Origin: an uncultured Dialister sp.
GTDB taxonomy: Bacteria; Bacillota; Negativicutes; Veillonellales; Dialisteraceae
NCBI GenBank assembly: GCA_900543165.1
Contig: UQQQ01000002.1
Coordinates: 62,001-126,000 of the forward strand
DNA length: 64,000 nt
Reading direction: 5' to 3'
The position numbers and the translations under genes are program-made. The notes under the pieces were generated by a model. That model searched no databases and was not told where the DNA came from. It saw nothing but the letters and a program-made list of their open reading frames with translations. Positions 42,976 through 53,190 of the stretch are shown here, in pieces (position 1 is the first letter of the stretch; every line of letters begins with the position of its first letter).

Positions 42976-44577
42976 ATGTATACCGTTATTGATGGGAATT
43001 GTTTCAAAAATATGCTGGTGGGAGCGTATCAGCTTTTCCAGAAGAAATATGAAATTATCAATCAGCTGAATGTTTTCCCCGTGCCGGATGGCGATACAGG
43101 GAATAACATGCTGAATACCCTGAAGTCCATGTACAGCATGATTGCGGAAGTCAGCCCGGAAGAGCCGGTCGGCATCATCGCCGAGAAAGCCTCTGCCGGC
43201 GCTATTATGGGGGCACGCGGAAATTCCGGCGTCATCCTTTCGCAGATCATTCACGGCATCAGCCGTGGCCTGCATGGCAAGAAGACCGCCTCCTGCGGAC
43301 AGATGAGCAAGGCTTTCCAATATGGCATCCTGTATGCGTACCGTGCCGTTACCAAGCCGGTGGAAGGCACCATTCTTTCCGTGGCTCGCGGCATTGCCAA
43401 AGGGACGCATGATGTATACCGCGTGGAAACGGATTTCAGCAAAATTCTGGAAGCCTCTATCGATGCGGGAGAAGAAGCACTTGCTAAGACACCCGAGCAG
43501 CTGAAGATTTTGAAGGATGCGAATGTTGTCGATGCCGGTGGTCAGGGACTGATCTTCTTCCTGATGGGCTGCCTGAATGGTCTGACCGGGAAAGTCGAAG
43601 ACATCGAAGTCGATGTGAAGCCGGTCATCAGCCGTCTGGAAGCAAAGGGAGAGTCCTTCTCCATCGAGTATCCCTACTGCACGGAATTCATCATCAGCCC
43701 ATGCAAAGTGAGCGCTCGTGAAGTCTGCCAGAAGCTTTCTTCCTGGGGGGAATCTATGATCGTCGCTGCGGGCGATAATCTGGTGAAGGTTCACATCCAC
43801 GCCCAGCGTCCCGGTCATGTCCTAGATATGGCAGCGGACTGGGGAACGCTCCATGACATCAAGTGCGATAACATGGTCGATCAGTTCCATAGAAATAAAG
43901 AAAAGCAGCAGAAGATGGAAAAGAAACCGCTTGGCATCCTGACTGTCGTCTCAGGCGTTGGCTGGACAGAGCTTTTCGAAAAATCCGGCTGTGATGTTGT
44001 TTCCGGCGGTCAGTCCATGAACCCATCCGTGCAGGAGCTCTCGGCAGGTATGGAAAATGGACAGTATGAGAAATATATCATCCTGCCGAATAATAAAAAT
44101 ATCATCCTTGCTGCGCAGCAGCTGAAGAAAATGCTTGGCGAAAAAGTCCATATCGTACCATCCACGAACCCGATGGAAGGGCTGGCAGCTGCCATGGCCT
44201 TTGACGGCAAGGCCACCATTGCGGAAAATCTTGATGCCATGACCGACCGTATTTCCGACATCAGGAGCGGCATGATCACGACAGCTGTACGTGACAGCAT
44301 CGTCGGTGAATCCACCATTCACAAGGACGACTTCATGGGGCTTGTCAAGGGCTGTGAAGTCATCTCCGTACCAGAGCTTTCCGACTGCTTCATGCAGGTA
44401 CTTGGTGAACTCATTGATGAAGATACTGAGATCGTTACCATTTACTACGGCAAAGATCTTTCGGAAGAAGACTGTCAGAAAGAAATCGAGAAGGCAGAAA
44501 AAGCCTATCCGGATGTCACCTTCGAAATGTATGAAGGCGATCAGCCACTGTATCCGATGTTTATCGCAGCAGAATAA
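42976..44577 (+). CDS. fakA: Fatty acid kinase catalytic subunit (FakA/YloV, DAK2 domain)
   Basis: 533 residues: N-terminal DAK2 kinase domain (about 8-200) with LNVFPVPDGDTGNNML (Mg-ATP aspartates), KASAGAIMGARGNSGVILSQ and DAGGQGLIFF; then the FakA middle and C-terminal DegV-like domains, including the segment near YCTEFIISP. Phosphorylates FakB-bound fatty acids to acyl-phosphates. ATG 42976 is preferred as start, 6 bp after GGGGGAG (42963-42969); ATG 42961 precedes the site. Confidence 0.92.
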   Translation: MYTVIDGNCFKNMLVGAYQLFQKKYEIINQLNVFPVPDGDTGNNMLNTLKSMYSMIAEVSPEEPVGIIAEKASAGAIMGARGNSGVILSQIIHGISRGLHGKKTASCGQMSKAFQYGILYAYRAVTKPVEGTILSVARGIAKGTHDVYRVETDFSKILEASIDAGEEALAKTPEQLKILKDANVVDAGGQGLIFFLMGCLNGLTGKVEDIEVDVKPVISRLEAKGESFSIEYPYCTEFIISPCKVSAREVCQKLSSWGESMIVAAGDNLVKVHIHAQRPGHVLDMAADWGTLHDIKCDNMVDQFHRNKEKQQKMEKKPLGILTVVSGVGWTELFEKSGCDVVSGGQSMNPSVQELSAGMENGQYEKYIILPNNKNIILAAQQLKKMLGEKVHIVPSTNPMEGLAAAMAFDGKATIAENLDAMTDRISDIRSGMITTAVRDSIVGESTIHKDDFMGLVKGCEVISVPELSDCFMQVLGELIDEDTEIVTIYYGKDLSEEDCQKEIEKAEKAYPDVTFEMYEGDQPLYPMFIAAE

Positions 44578-44588
44578 GGGACATGAAA

Positions 44589-44614
44589 AGCAGAGCGAGA
44601 GCTCTGCTTTTTTT
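44589..44614 (+). terminator. Terminator of fakB-fakA
   Basis: AGCAGAGC / GCTCTGCT hairpin followed by a run of T. Confidence 0.9.
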
Positions 44615-44632
44615 GGAAATGATGGCGTCCTT

Positions 44633-44680
44633 TAGGCAAACACCGAATACTTCTGACTCTGCGATTGAATCAGCCGCTTA
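44633..44680. repeat. R1 element, short degenerate form
   Basis: AGGCAAACACCGAAT opposed to CGATTGAATCAGCCGCTTA, with TCTGACTCTG between, as in the right half of the long form. Confidence 0.5.
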
Positions 44681-44716
44681 TGTCGAGGCTCCAGTATCAA
44701 AAGATAACAGAATCTC

Positions 44717-44745
44717 TTGACATTAGTAAAAAATAAGAATATGCT
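44717..44745 (+). promoter_or_regulatory. Promoter of the cobalamin-riboswitch operon
   Basis: Consensus TTGACA (44717-44722), 17-bp spacer, TATGCT (44740-44745), placing the transcript start just before the aptamer. Confidence 0.85.
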
Positions 44746-44751
44746 ATGAAA

Positions 44752-44898
44752 AGGTTAGCAAGTGCTATTTACAGGGGAATCCGGTGAGACTCCGGAACTG
44801 TTCCGCAACTGTATAGGGAGTTTTCTCATGGCAGTTCCTTCGCACGGACATGGGAGAGCAGGGAACCAAGTCAGAGTGCCTGAAAGATAGAGTCTGAT
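44752..44898 (+). promoter_or_regulatory. Cobalamin riboswitch aptamer
   Basis: Conserved elements appear in order: GGTTAGCAAGTG (44753-44764), CAGGGGAATCCGGTGAGACT with CCGGAACTGTTCCGCAACTG (about 44772-44811; compare the consensus GGGAAnnnGGTG...GTCCCGCAACTGT), and the 3' box AAGTCAGAGTGCCTGA (44868-44883; consensus AGTCAGGATGCCTG). It sits between a strong promoter and a terminator, so binding of a cobamide should switch off the genes at 45013 and 45412. Confidence 0.88.
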
Positions 44899-44918
44899 CG
44901 TAAGCCATCGAGAGAGTG

Positions 44919-44969
44919 GCCGCAGGATCTTGGGATGGAGAAGTCCATCCTGACTTCGTGCGGCTTTTT
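44919..44969 (+). terminator. Riboswitch expression-platform terminator
   Basis: GCCGCA (44919-44924) pairs with TGCGGC (44959-44964), with an inner GGATGGA / TCCATCC stem and a T5 run. It ends 43 bp before the first gene of the operon, which indicates control by transcription attenuation. Confidence 0.82.
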
Positions 44970-45012
44970 AGGTGGTACAGCGATGAATTTCTTGCTTTTA
45001 AGGAGGATGAAT

Positions 45013-45363
45013 ATGAAAAAGAAAATGGGTGCCTTTATTTTATGCTTCGCCCTTCTTGGGGCTGGATGTGTCTTTGCAGAGGAGGAGAAGACGAGCCCGG
45101 AGGTCGATCCGGCAGCGACACAGATGACAGAGGCATATCCATCCCCGGATGCCATCATTCCGCCGGTGCCTGTACCGCCGGAGAAGGGAATCCAGGATGC
45201 AGCCGCTTTTCAAAAATATGCAGAAGAAGTGGACCGGTATGTGAAAGTTTGCCAGCACTACATTGATGGAGCAACAAATGATGCGAATGCCATCATCGAA
45301 GCCAGAAATGAAGCTGTAAAAAAGGCACAGGAAGCGGTAGATGTGTACAATCGCTTTTTTTGA
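45013..45363 (+). CDS. Small exported protein under cobalamin riboswitch control
   Basis: 116 residues; not recognised. The N-terminal signal peptide MKKKMGAFILCFALLGAGC has a lipobox-like LGAGC (Cys19), so it may be a lipoprotein; AxA cleavage at VFAEE is the alternative. The mature part is acidic, with a proline-rich segment IIPPVPVPPEKG, then a helix rich in Ala/Glu/Lys (DAAAFQKYAEEVDRYV to the end). Start ATG 45013 has AAGGAGG at 45000-45006. As first gene behind the cobalamin riboswitch it probably takes part in corrinoid capture or handling at the cell envelope; this is inference from context. Confidence 0.8.
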   Translation: MKKKMGAFILCFALLGAGCVFAEEEKTSPEVDPAATQMTEAYPSPDAIIPPVPVPPEKGIQDAAAFQKYAEEVDRYVKVCQHYIDGATNDANAIIEARNEAVKKAQEAVDVYNRFF

Positions 45364-45411
45364 TAAGAAATAAACTGTTCCAGTCAGATCAATAGAAAAG
45401 GATATGCTCCG

Positions 45412-46374
45412 ATGAAACAACTGATCAGCTACTACCGTATGCCGGATGACCGGGAGGAGGAGATCGCGCGCCTTATCCATGCGAAAGGTCTGGACGGGGT
45501 GGAAAACCTCATATATGGCAGTCAGGCGGGGAATCCGCCATTTTCTAAAATCACCGTAGGGACGCATCTCAGGTACTGGCCCTATTGGATGGATTTCTAT
45601 GAAGGGAAGAATGATCGTCTTTGTGAAATTTTTGCAAATCAAGAGAAGATACGCCAAATGTACGGGGCTGAGGATAGAGAAGGCTGGATACAGGTCATTC
45701 GTGCGAATATCCGTGCAGCACTGGCTGAGAAGCCCCGCTATCTGGTCTGGCATGTGCAGGAGAGTACGCCTGAAGAGGCCTTTTCCTGGTGCTTCCGTCA
45801 TACTGATGAAGAAGTCCTGACGGCGACAGCAGAGCTCTATCAGTCTTTCCGCGATCTGATCCCAGACGGGGTATTTATCCTCTTTGAAAATATCTTCTGG
45901 CCGGGGCTTTATCGGCTTGAACCAGAGAAGGTAGAATACTTTTTCACAAGACTGGATGATCCCGCCCATGCAGGTCTTATGTTTGACAGTGGACATTTCA
46001 TGATCACGAATCCGGATCTGACCAGCGAAAAAGAGGCCGCACTCTATATCAGGGAAAGTATGAAGCAGCTGGGGGAAATGAAATCGCTCGTGAAAGGCAT
46101 TCATCTCTCCTGCTCTCTTTCCGGAGCATATATCCGCCAGTTCAGGAGGGGAATGCCGGTGACGCTGACTGATCAGGTCATGATGCGTCATATATGTTCC
46201 TTGGATCATCATGACCCGTTTCAGACGAGAGCAGCCAGAGAGATTGTCGAGGCCATCGAGCCGGACTATGTGACGCATGAACTTTTCGGAAATACGTTCG
46301 CCGAAGCGATGGAGAAGGCACGAAAGCAGGCGTTACTGGTGACAGGGGAAACGCAAGTATATCACAGCGTTTGA
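45412..46374 (+). CDS. Xylose-isomerase-like TIM-barrel protein, candidate cobamide-remodelling hydrolase (CbiR-like)
   Basis: A 320-residue protein of the AP-endonuclease-2 / xylose-isomerase-like superfamily. Likely metal ligands follow the family order: VWHVQE, ILFENIFWPG (Glu), GLMFDSGHFM (Asp and His), KGIHLSC (His) and YVTHELFG (Glu). The cobamide-remodelling enzyme CbiR of Akkermansia, which hydrolyses the phosphoribosyl bond of the nucleotide loop, belongs to this superfamily, and this gene lies behind a cobalamin riboswitch. CbiR is therefore the best hypothesis, though superfamily membership alone also fits sugar isomerases or endonuclease IV relatives. Start ATG 45412 follows AAAAGGA. 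Starts 48 bp after the exported-protein gene, with no terminator between. Confidence 0.72.
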   Translation: MKQLISYYRMPDDREEEIARLIHAKGLDGVENLIYGSQAGNPPFSKITVGTHLRYWPYWMDFYEGKNDRLCEIFANQEKIRQMYGAEDREGWIQVIRANIRAALAEKPRYLVWHVQESTPEEAFSWCFRHTDEEVLTATAELYQSFRDLIPDGVFILFENIFWPGLYRLEPEKVEYFFTRLDDPAHAGLMFDSGHFMITNPDLTSEKEAALYIRESMKQLGEMKSLVKGIHLSCSLSGAYIRQFRRGMPVTLTDQVMMRHICSLDHHDPFQTRAAREIVEAIEPDYVTHELFGNTFAEAMEKARKQALLVTGETQVYHSV

Positions 46375-46496
46375 CTCCACAAGCATTTTCATCGGCATTC
46401 TTCTAAATCTGTGAGGCATAGAATTTTTGGGCCATTTCCCTGTAGTCCCCTTAAACTTGCAAAATACATGAAATCGAAAATTTTCAAAATACAATA

Positions 46497-46525
46497 TTGA
46501 AATTTCTCGAAGAACCTGCTATAAT
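46497..46525 (+). promoter_or_regulatory. Promoter of ahpC-ahpF
   Basis: TTGAAA (46497-46502), 17-bp spacer, TATAAT (46520-46525). The A+T-rich upstream sequence has partial dyads (GAAAATTTTC at 46476-46485; GAAATTTC at 46499-46506) that could bind a peroxide regulator; no operator can be named. Confidence 0.75.
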
Positions 46526-46608
46526 ACATTCAGAAAGTTGAATATGCTTCGCAAGGGTTCGATATGAATCCTCGGCGAAAGAGTATTTCTAATAAGGAGG
46601 AATCTCAA

Positions 46609-47172
46609 ATGTCTCTCAATGGTAAAAAAATCAACGAATTCAAACTGAATGCATTCCAGCAGAACGATTTCATCGAAGTAACCGATAAGGATCTTCTCGG
46701 CAAGTGGAGCGTGCTCTTCTTCTATCCGGCGGACTTCACCTTTGTGTGCCCGACTGAGCTTGAAGATCTGCAGGGCAAGTATGCTGACTTCCAGAGAATC
46801 GGATGTGAAATTTATTCTGTTTCCTGCGATACCCACTTTGTTCACAAGGCATGGCATGAATCGTCTCAGGCAGTCGGCAAGGTCGAGTACCCGATGATCG
46901 GTGATCCGACTGGCAAACTGTCCAAGGAGCTGGATATCTACATCGAAGACTCCGGCCTCACAGAAAGAGGTACCTTCGTCATCAATCCGAAAGGTGAGGT
47001 CGTACTGTACGAAGTGAGCGCAGGCAACATCGGCCGCAATGCGGACGAGCTGCTTCGCAAGGTCGAAGCTGCTCAGTTCGTGTATGAGCATGGCGATGAA
47101 GTCTGCCCGGCTAAATGGCAGCCAGGTGCGAAAACACTGAAACCGTCCTTTGATCTGGTCGGAAAATTATAA
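46609..47172 (+). CDS. ahpC: Alkyl hydroperoxide reductase C (2-Cys peroxiredoxin)
   Basis: A 187-residue typical 2-Cys peroxiredoxin reducing H2O2 and organic hydroperoxides. The peroxidatic cysteine is in FYPADFTFVCPTE (about residue 47) and the resolving cysteine in DEVCPAKW (about 165). Start ATG 46609 follows AAGGAGG at 46594-46600. The next gene, 15 bp on, encodes its reductase, so the two form a peroxide-detoxifying unit of an anaerobe exposed to oxygen. Confidence 0.97.
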   Translation: MSLNGKKINEFKLNAFQQNDFIEVTDKDLLGKWSVLFFYPADFTFVCPTELEDLQGKYADFQRIGCEIYSVSCDTHFVHKAWHESSQAVGKVEYPMIGDPTGKLSKELDIYIEDSGLTERGTFVINPKGEVVLYEVSAGNIGRNADELLRKVEAAQFVYEHGDEVCPAKWQPGAKTLKPSFDLVGKL

Positions 47173-47187
47173 AAAAGGAGCGGCATC

Positions 47188-48792
47188 ATGGAAAAACGAT
47201 ATGATGCCATTATAGTAGGCGGAGGACCGGCAGGGCTCTCCGCCGCTATTTATATGGCACGAGCACGTTTTCATGTCCTCGTCATCGAGAAAGAAAAGAT
47301 GGGCGGACAGATCACGATCACATCTGAAGTAGTGAACTACCCGGGCATTTTCAAGACAGACGGCGAAGCGCTGATCCGTGAAATGGTACGCCAAGCCGAA
47401 GCCTTCGGTGCGGAATTCCTGTCGGCGAACGTGACAGGGCTTTCACTCGCCGGTGATACGAAAGTGGTACACACCGACCGCGGAGACTTCGAGGCGATGG
47501 GGCTCATCTATGCAGCCGGCGCACATCCACGGCTCGCGGGCTTTACCGGGGAAATGGAATTTCGCGGACACGGTGTCGCCTACTGCGCGACCTGTGATGG
47601 CGAGTTCTTCACCGGAAAGGACATCTTCGTCATCGGCGGCGGGTATGCGGCGGTCGAGGAAGCACTTTTTCTTACGAAGTACGCACGGAAAGTCCATGTC
47701 ATCGTGCGCGGCGCGGATTTTTCGATTTCCACGGCTGCGGTTGAAGAGCTGAAAGAACACCCTGATGTGACGATTTCCTATCGCACGGAAGTCGCACGGG
47801 TGGAAGGAGACAGCGCGATCCGTCGCGTCGTCCTGAGAAATCGGGATAGCGGGGAAGAGACTGCCTGCGAAGCCGGAACGGATGATTTCTTCGGGGTCTT
47901 CGTCTTCGTCGGCTATGCGCCGGAGAGCGGCCTTCTGAAAGGGCAGGTCGAGCTGGATCCTGCGGGCTATGTCGTGACGGATCGCGAACAGCAGACGAAT
48001 GTATCCGGCGTATACGCAGCGGGGGATATCTGCGTGAAGCCGCTCCGTCAGGTCGTGACGGCTGTTTCTGATGGCGCGATCGCTGCGACATCCATGGAAA
48101 AGTATCTGGGAAATCTGTACCGTCGACTGGGCATCCGCCGCACGTACACGGCGAAAAAAAAGCAGCAGAAAGAAAAGGCTCAGCCAAAAGCTGCCGCCGG
48201 GGCTTTCCTGGACGATGCGATGCGAGAAGCCCTCTCGCCCGTCCTTGCTCGGTTTGAGCGTCCGCTTCATATCGTGGTCACTCGCGATGGCAGCCTGCTA
48301 GCCGACGAGGCCGAAAACCTTGTGAAGGAACTTACCAGCCTTTCGGATACGCTTTCCTATGAAGTGGTGAGGTCAGGAAATGCAGACGTCACCATTTCCA
48401 TCCAGAGCGCCGAAGGAAAGGACCTCGGGCTCCGTTTTCACGGCGTTCCCGGCGGGCATGAATTTAATTCCTTTATTCTGGCACTCTATAATGCGGCAGG
48501 CCCCGGTCAGGATGTGGGGGATCTCCAGCAGCGGATCAAAGCCATTTCGCGTCCCGTCCATATGGAAATCGCAGTCTCTCTCTCCTGCACCATGTGCCCT
48601 GACCTCGTCGCTGCTGCCGAGCGCATCGCAGCGGAAAACGAAAATGTCTCCGTCGATGTGTATGATCTCGCACACTATCCGGAGATGCAGAAAAAATATA
48701 ACATTATGAGTGTTCCCTGTCTAATCATAGATGGAAAGACGTATTTTGGGAAAAAGAGCCTTGAAGAGATTCTGGGAATCCTTGGAGCGTGA
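47188..48792 (+). CDS. AhpF-type peroxiredoxin reductase with permuted domain order
   Basis: 534 residues. The first ~310 are a thioredoxin-reductase flavoprotein: FAD motif VGGGPAGLSAAIYMARA, redox pair CATC (in GVAYCATCDG), NADP motif VIGGGYAAVEEA, and GVYAAGDICVKPLRQ. After a Lys/Ala-rich linker (about 315-330), residues 335-534 match the N-terminal domain of AhpF: RFHGVPGGHEFNSFILAL and the second redox pair SLSCTMCPDL. In enteric AhpF this domain comes first. The order here is reversed, but both redox centres are intact. Partner of ahpC directly upstream. Calling it thioredoxin reductase alone would miss the second module. Confidence 0.9.
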   Translation: MEKRYDAIIVGGGPAGLSAAIYMARARFHVLVIEKEKMGGQITITSEVVNYPGIFKTDGEALIREMVRQAEAFGAEFLSANVTGLSLAGDTKVVHTDRGDFEAMGLIYAAGAHPRLAGFTGEMEFRGHGVAYCATCDGEFFTGKDIFVIGGGYAAVEEALFLTKYARKVHVIVRGADFSISTAAVEELKEHPDVTISYRTEVARVEGDSAIRRVVLRNRDSGEETACEAGTDDFFGVFVFVGYAPESGLLKGQVELDPAGYVVTDREQQTNVSGVYAAGDICVKPLRQVVTAVSDGAIAATSMEKYLGNLYRRLGIRRTYTAKKKQQKEKAQPKAAAGAFLDDAMREALSPVLARFERPLHIVVTRDGSLLADEAENLVKELTSLSDTLSYEVVRSGNADVTISIQSAEGKDLGLRFHGVPGGHEFNSFILALYNAAGPGQDVGDLQQRIKAISRPVHMEIAVSLSCTMCPDLVAAAERIAAENENVSVDVYDLAHYPEMQKKYNIMSVPCLIIDGKTYFGKKSLEEILGILGA

Positions 48793-48819
48793 AAAGACAG
48801 CCGAAAGGCTGTCTTTTTT
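48792..48819 (+). terminator. Terminator of ahpC-ahpF
   Basis: AAAAGACAGCC / GGCTGTCTTTTT hairpin with GAAA loop. Confidence 0.92.
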
Positions 48820-48890
48820 ATTGAAGACGAAGTTTTCACGAAACCAGAAAAAGGAAAGGGCTTTCCCTTTTGAAGCCTTCTTGACGACTT

Positions 48891-49054
48891 AAGGAAACAC
48901 TGATCAAATCGTTATCGGATTTCATTCTTGAATTTTTATGCAGAGCGATGAGACAGGGGGGTGCGAATAGCGAACTATTTAAGGAGAATGTCGACGACGC
49001 AATGTGTAAAAATTCATATGAAATCTGATTCTGTGACTGAATCAGCGTTTCCTT
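48891..49054. repeat. R1 inverted-repeat element, long form (164 bp)
   Basis: Left arm from 48891 (AAGGAAACACTGATC), right arm to 49054 (GAATCAGCGTTTCCTT). Its core, GCGAATAGCGAACTATTTAAGG, is in the same orientation as the copy at 49-211. Together with the ahpF terminator and the leuS promoter it fills the ~400-bp gap; no gene is present there. Confidence 0.85.
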
Positions 49055-49104
49055 AGCACTTACAGATGCAACTTCACACCTCATTTTCAGAATCCAAAAT
49101 CTAT

Positions 49105-49133
49105 TTGACGCTACCCTCGGCAGGCTCTATAAT
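49105..49133 (+). promoter_or_regulatory. Promoter of leuS
   Basis: TTGACG (49105-49110), 17-bp spacer, TATAAT (49128-49133). The leader is under 60 nt, so no T-box is possible. Confidence 0.85.
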
Positions 49134-49191
49134 AGAAAGAACTGTTTTATCAAAAATGTCGACAGTAACGAAAAATTTGGAAGGTGAAACT

Positions 49192-51660
<2,469 letters not shown>

Positions 51661-51674
51661 TAAGCAAGCGAAAA

Positions 51675-51701
51675 GAGAAGCCGCGAGGCTTCTCTTTTTT
51701 T
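51675..51701 (+). terminator. Terminator of leuS
   Basis: GAGAAGCC / GGCTTCTC hairpin with GCGA loop and a run of T. Confidence 0.92.
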
Positions 51702-51935
51702 GTTGAAACACGTAGTCCTGCGGAGAAGAGCGCCAAAGGCGCACCGTCAACCTGAGCGGACGGAAAGAACGTCCGTGAGAGGGCCGCTGTCAGAACAAGT
51801 GGGGACTGTACTAACGGATCTATGCGAAAAATGGACAGGGGAAAATCCGACTTCCCGTATCGTCATTTTGGATTGTTTAGATTTTCTATATACTTATATT
51901 ATGATGCGGTTATAGTTTCAAAGGAGGCGGTCATG

Positions 51936-52604
51936 ATGAAAAAGAAATCTATTCTTGCTATCGGGCTCACCGCTGCCCTGCTTTTCGGCCTTACCGGAGA
52001 AGCAGAGGCATTCGGCTGGGGAGACATCGCGGGCAAAGCAGCGGATAAAGCCATCGGAAGCGTTCTTGGTTCTTCCGCCAAAAAGAAACCGGTGAAACAG
52101 TCCCAGCCAAAGAGCGAGAAACAGAAGAAAAGCGAACGCGAAGCGGAAAAATATGGCGTGAAACGGATAGAAAGTCCCGATGGCTCGAATCCCACTGCTT
52201 TTGCAGGCACGGTCGATCCATGGCCGCCGGATGAACTCTCTGCTCGCCCGGACTGGTTCGACAACCGCACGCAGCCTTGGATAATGACGAATGCACGCCT
52301 CGTCGCAGAGTATGAAAGTATGATCCAATGGCGTGCCTACGCGAAACAAAATGGCCTTGGTACCATCGAGCCGGACGAAATCCGCTACACCGAGCTCATG
52401 GACGAAATTCATGTCCGCGTGAGAGCGATCGAAAGGTACTGTGATGCGGCAGAATATGGAGATTATCAGTCGATGCAGTCGAGAGCCTCCATGGGAGACT
52501 ACCAGCGTGCAGTCGCCAGCAACATCGATCCCTTGCGCGACTATGATCTGGATCTTAGCATTCCCGCAAATACACTCCCCGGCTATCATCCTGAGAGAAA
52601 TTAA
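51936..52604 (+). CDS. Exported protein of unknown function
   Basis: 222 residues; not recognised. A clean Sec signal peptide (MKKKSILAIGLTAALLFGL, cleavage after GEAEA) is followed by FGWGDIAGKAADKAIGSVLG, a small amphipathic Gly/Ala segment. Next come a Lys/Ser/Gln-rich linker (about 50-75) and a folded-looking C-terminal part rich in Tyr, Trp and acidic residues (AFAGTVDPWPPDELSARPDW, IQWRAYAKQNG). ATG 51936 is 8 bp after AAGGAGG; ATG 51933 is the alternative. Its TAA stop overlaps the first bases of a half R1 repeat, so the gene's 3' end may have been set by the element. Confidence 0.72.
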   Translation: MKKKSILAIGLTAALLFGLTGEAEAFGWGDIAGKAADKAIGSVLGSSAKKKPVKQSQPKSEKQKKSEREAEKYGVKRIESPDGSNPTAFAGTVDPWPPDELSARPDWFDNRTQPWIMTNARLVAEYESMIQWRAYAKQNGLGTIEPDEIRYTELMDEIHVRVRAIERYCDAAEYGDYQSMQSRASMGDYQRAVASNIDPLRDYDLDLSIPANTLPGYHPERN

Positions 52605-52623
52605 GGAAACACGGACCCAATCG
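52601..52623. repeat. R1 element, left half only
   Basis: TTAAGGAAACACGGACCCAA then TCG: one arm with a few changes. The stop codon of the exported-protein gene (52602-52604) lies in the flanking TTAA. Confidence 0.65.
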
Positions 52624-52669
52624 TAGAATGTTCAGTTTTTTTATTTTATGAAAAGAAAACCGTGTAAAA

Positions 52670-53059
52670 TCTTGAATTTCCACGATGGTATTTCTCGGAG
52701 AGGGAAATCTTCCCGGGAGCCCAAAGCTTTCTCCGCACTCCTTCGTGCACAGACCTATAGGAAAGGAGCGCAGAGAGGGCAGCCGGCGGATCCGATTTCC
52801 CTTCTCCCGCTCGAAAGCGTGCTAGCCGCCGGAGAGCGTAAGAAACACAAATCATAGAAAGACGCAGCAGGTCAAAAGATCTCATGCAGGATTCGCCTCC
52901 ACGACTAACCCTAGAGCGAAGTTTAGCCGTACTTGTACGACATGAACCGTGAAATGCGCTGGTGCCAGATTGCAGGGAATGCCTCCATGGATACTTATAA
53001 AACTCTGCTGCGCTTTTGTGATGGAAGTGACCCTTTTTCGAAAAGAGGGTCACTTTTTT
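52670..53059 (+). ncRNA. Possible structured non-coding RNA, family unknown
   Basis: About 390 bp with no convincing gene, ending in a strong terminator (53025-53059). Several helices can be drawn: CGGAGA/TCTCCG (about 52695-52735), CCGGCGG/CCGCCGG (about 52783-52832) enclosing CGCTCGAAAGCG, and CGTAC/GTACG (about 52928-52939). The segment is unlike the R1-R4 modules. A weak TAAAAT at 52665-52670 could be its -10. It does not show the conserved blocks of tmRNA, SRP RNA, T-box or cobalamin RNA. Confidence 0.35.
53025..53059 (+). terminator. Strong terminator after the possible ncRNA
   Basis: AAGTGACCC (53025-53033) and GGGTCACTT (53047-53055), extended inward by T/A-rich pairs, then T6. No protein-coding gene ends just before it, which suggests a transcript upstream. 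Confidence 0.85.
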
Positions 53060-53143
53060 GGGTGCTGTTGATGTCAAGGATACGATGATTCCACACAGAG
53101 ACTGAATGCCCTTCCTCGTCCTTTTTACATGTGCGACTTTTTC

Positions 53144-53172
53144 TTGCTTTTTCTCTCATTTATTGCTAAAAT
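53144..53172 (+). promoter_or_regulatory. Promoter of tRNA-Met
   Basis: TTGCTT (53144-53149), 17-bp spacer, TAAAAT (53167-53172), 18 bp before the tRNA. Confidence 0.65.
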
Positions 53173-53190
53173 AACATGTGTCGATATTGC

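Noticed and set aside
52670..53059. tmRNA or SRP RNA
   Set aside because: No tRNA-like acceptor/T-arm at the ends, no tag-peptide frame, and no SRP domain IV motif. Kept only as an unknown RNA candidate.
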